This document shows, one piece after another, positions 63,666 through 64,000 of a stretch of 64,000 nt of DNA (position 1 is its first letter; each line of letters opens with the position of its first letter). The notes beneath the pieces were generated by a model, which saw only the letters and a list, made by a program, of their open reading frames with translations, searched no databases and was not told where the DNA came from. The DNA comes from Atrichornis clamosus (lineage: Eukaryota > Chordata > Aves > Passeriformes > Menuridae), in contig WBMZ01009434.1 in assembly GCA_013400975.1 (NCBI GenBank), forward strand, positions 26,531 to 90,530, given 5' to 3'. A program made the position numbers and the translations under genes.

Positions 63666-64000
63666 GTCCCCAGCAGGCAGGCACAGCACCGCAGCCAGCG
63701 GCCCCTGTGCTCTGCAGCGAGGCTTGTGAGCTCCAGGATTAACACTTCTGAATCAAGTATCTCAAAGCAAACCAGGCTGCAGTCCGGGCCAATGCCTCAC
63801 CAAACTCAGGCCAGGAGCAGGGCTCCAGTGGTACCTCTGCTGTGCACGCTAAAGCACTTGGCTACACGATCTGGTGAGCCTGTCTTCAAGGGTACTGCAT
63901 GGGGACTGCCTTTGGGACAGCCCCTGGCCCCACAGCCCAGAGCAGGCAGCCCGACCAGCCCAGCATCAGCAGCCAAGGGGGAAGAGCTGCTGCCAGCCCC

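Larger units (their letters stand above)
49024..64000 (-). other. WWC1: WWC1 intron 1 (partial)
   Basis: Fifteen kilobases upstream of exon 2 without any sequence that could encode the first WW domain (a YYIDH...SWIDPRDR-like pattern was sought on the minus strand). It contains a CR1 copy near 51.1-51.8 kb and a CpG-dense block at 63290-63665. Otherwise it is AT-rich intronic sequence in which no gene was seen. Confidence 0.7.

Noticed and set aside
63290..63745. 151-codon minus-strand frame, considered as WWC1 exon 1
   Set aside because: It contains no WW-domain sequence and no donor that would join exon 2 in the needed phase with a matching protein.

Overview
The window is nuclear DNA from a vertebrate, most likely a bird and perhaps a passerine. 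It holds two multi-exon genes with GT-AG introns, several 3' fragments of CR1-type LINEs of the kind common in bird genomes, one strong CpG island, and no bacterial or viral gene structure. Both genes are on the minus strand and were rebuilt exon by exon by following the reading frame across every splice junction.

Layout, in the direction of transcription (right to left). From 64000 down to about 12800 lies WWC1 (KIBRA), the Hippo-pathway and memory-linked scaffold protein. Exons 2 to 23 are present (first coding base 49023, stop at 13467-13469). They join in one uninterrupted frame of 1080 codons; with about 40 residues expected from exon 1, the protein would be about 1120 residues, close to the human length. 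Exon 1, which encodes the first WW domain, was not found and should lie beyond 64000, so 49024-64000 is read as intron 1. The WWC1 3' UTR and poly(A) signals occupy about 12810-13466.

A short spacer of roughly 0.8 kb follows. It carries a CR1 fragment (about 12390-12665) and a homopurine tract (12184-12261), and then the TATA-less, CpG-rich promoter of RARS1 (cytosolic arginyl-tRNA synthetase). RARS1 exons 1 to 7 (start codon at 11985, last base in the window 283) encode the first 275 residues: the N-terminal leucine-zipper-like helix that tethers the enzyme in the multi-synthetase complex, the tRNA-binding Add-1 domain, and the class I signature HVGH of the catalytic fold. The rest of RARS1 lies to the left of the window.

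The WWC1 then RARS1 order, head to tail, matches the human 5q34-q35 arrangement. The two genes do not work in one pathway; their adjacency is conserved synteny. No undescribed biological system was found. The most interesting local signals are a three-copy 75-bp tandem repeat abutting the RARS1 exon 2 splice donor, a pair of in-frame acceptors 12 bp apart at WWC1 exon 12, a CpG-dense block in WWC1 intron 1, and bird-lineage sequence differences in the WWC1 C2, acidic and aPKC-binding regions.
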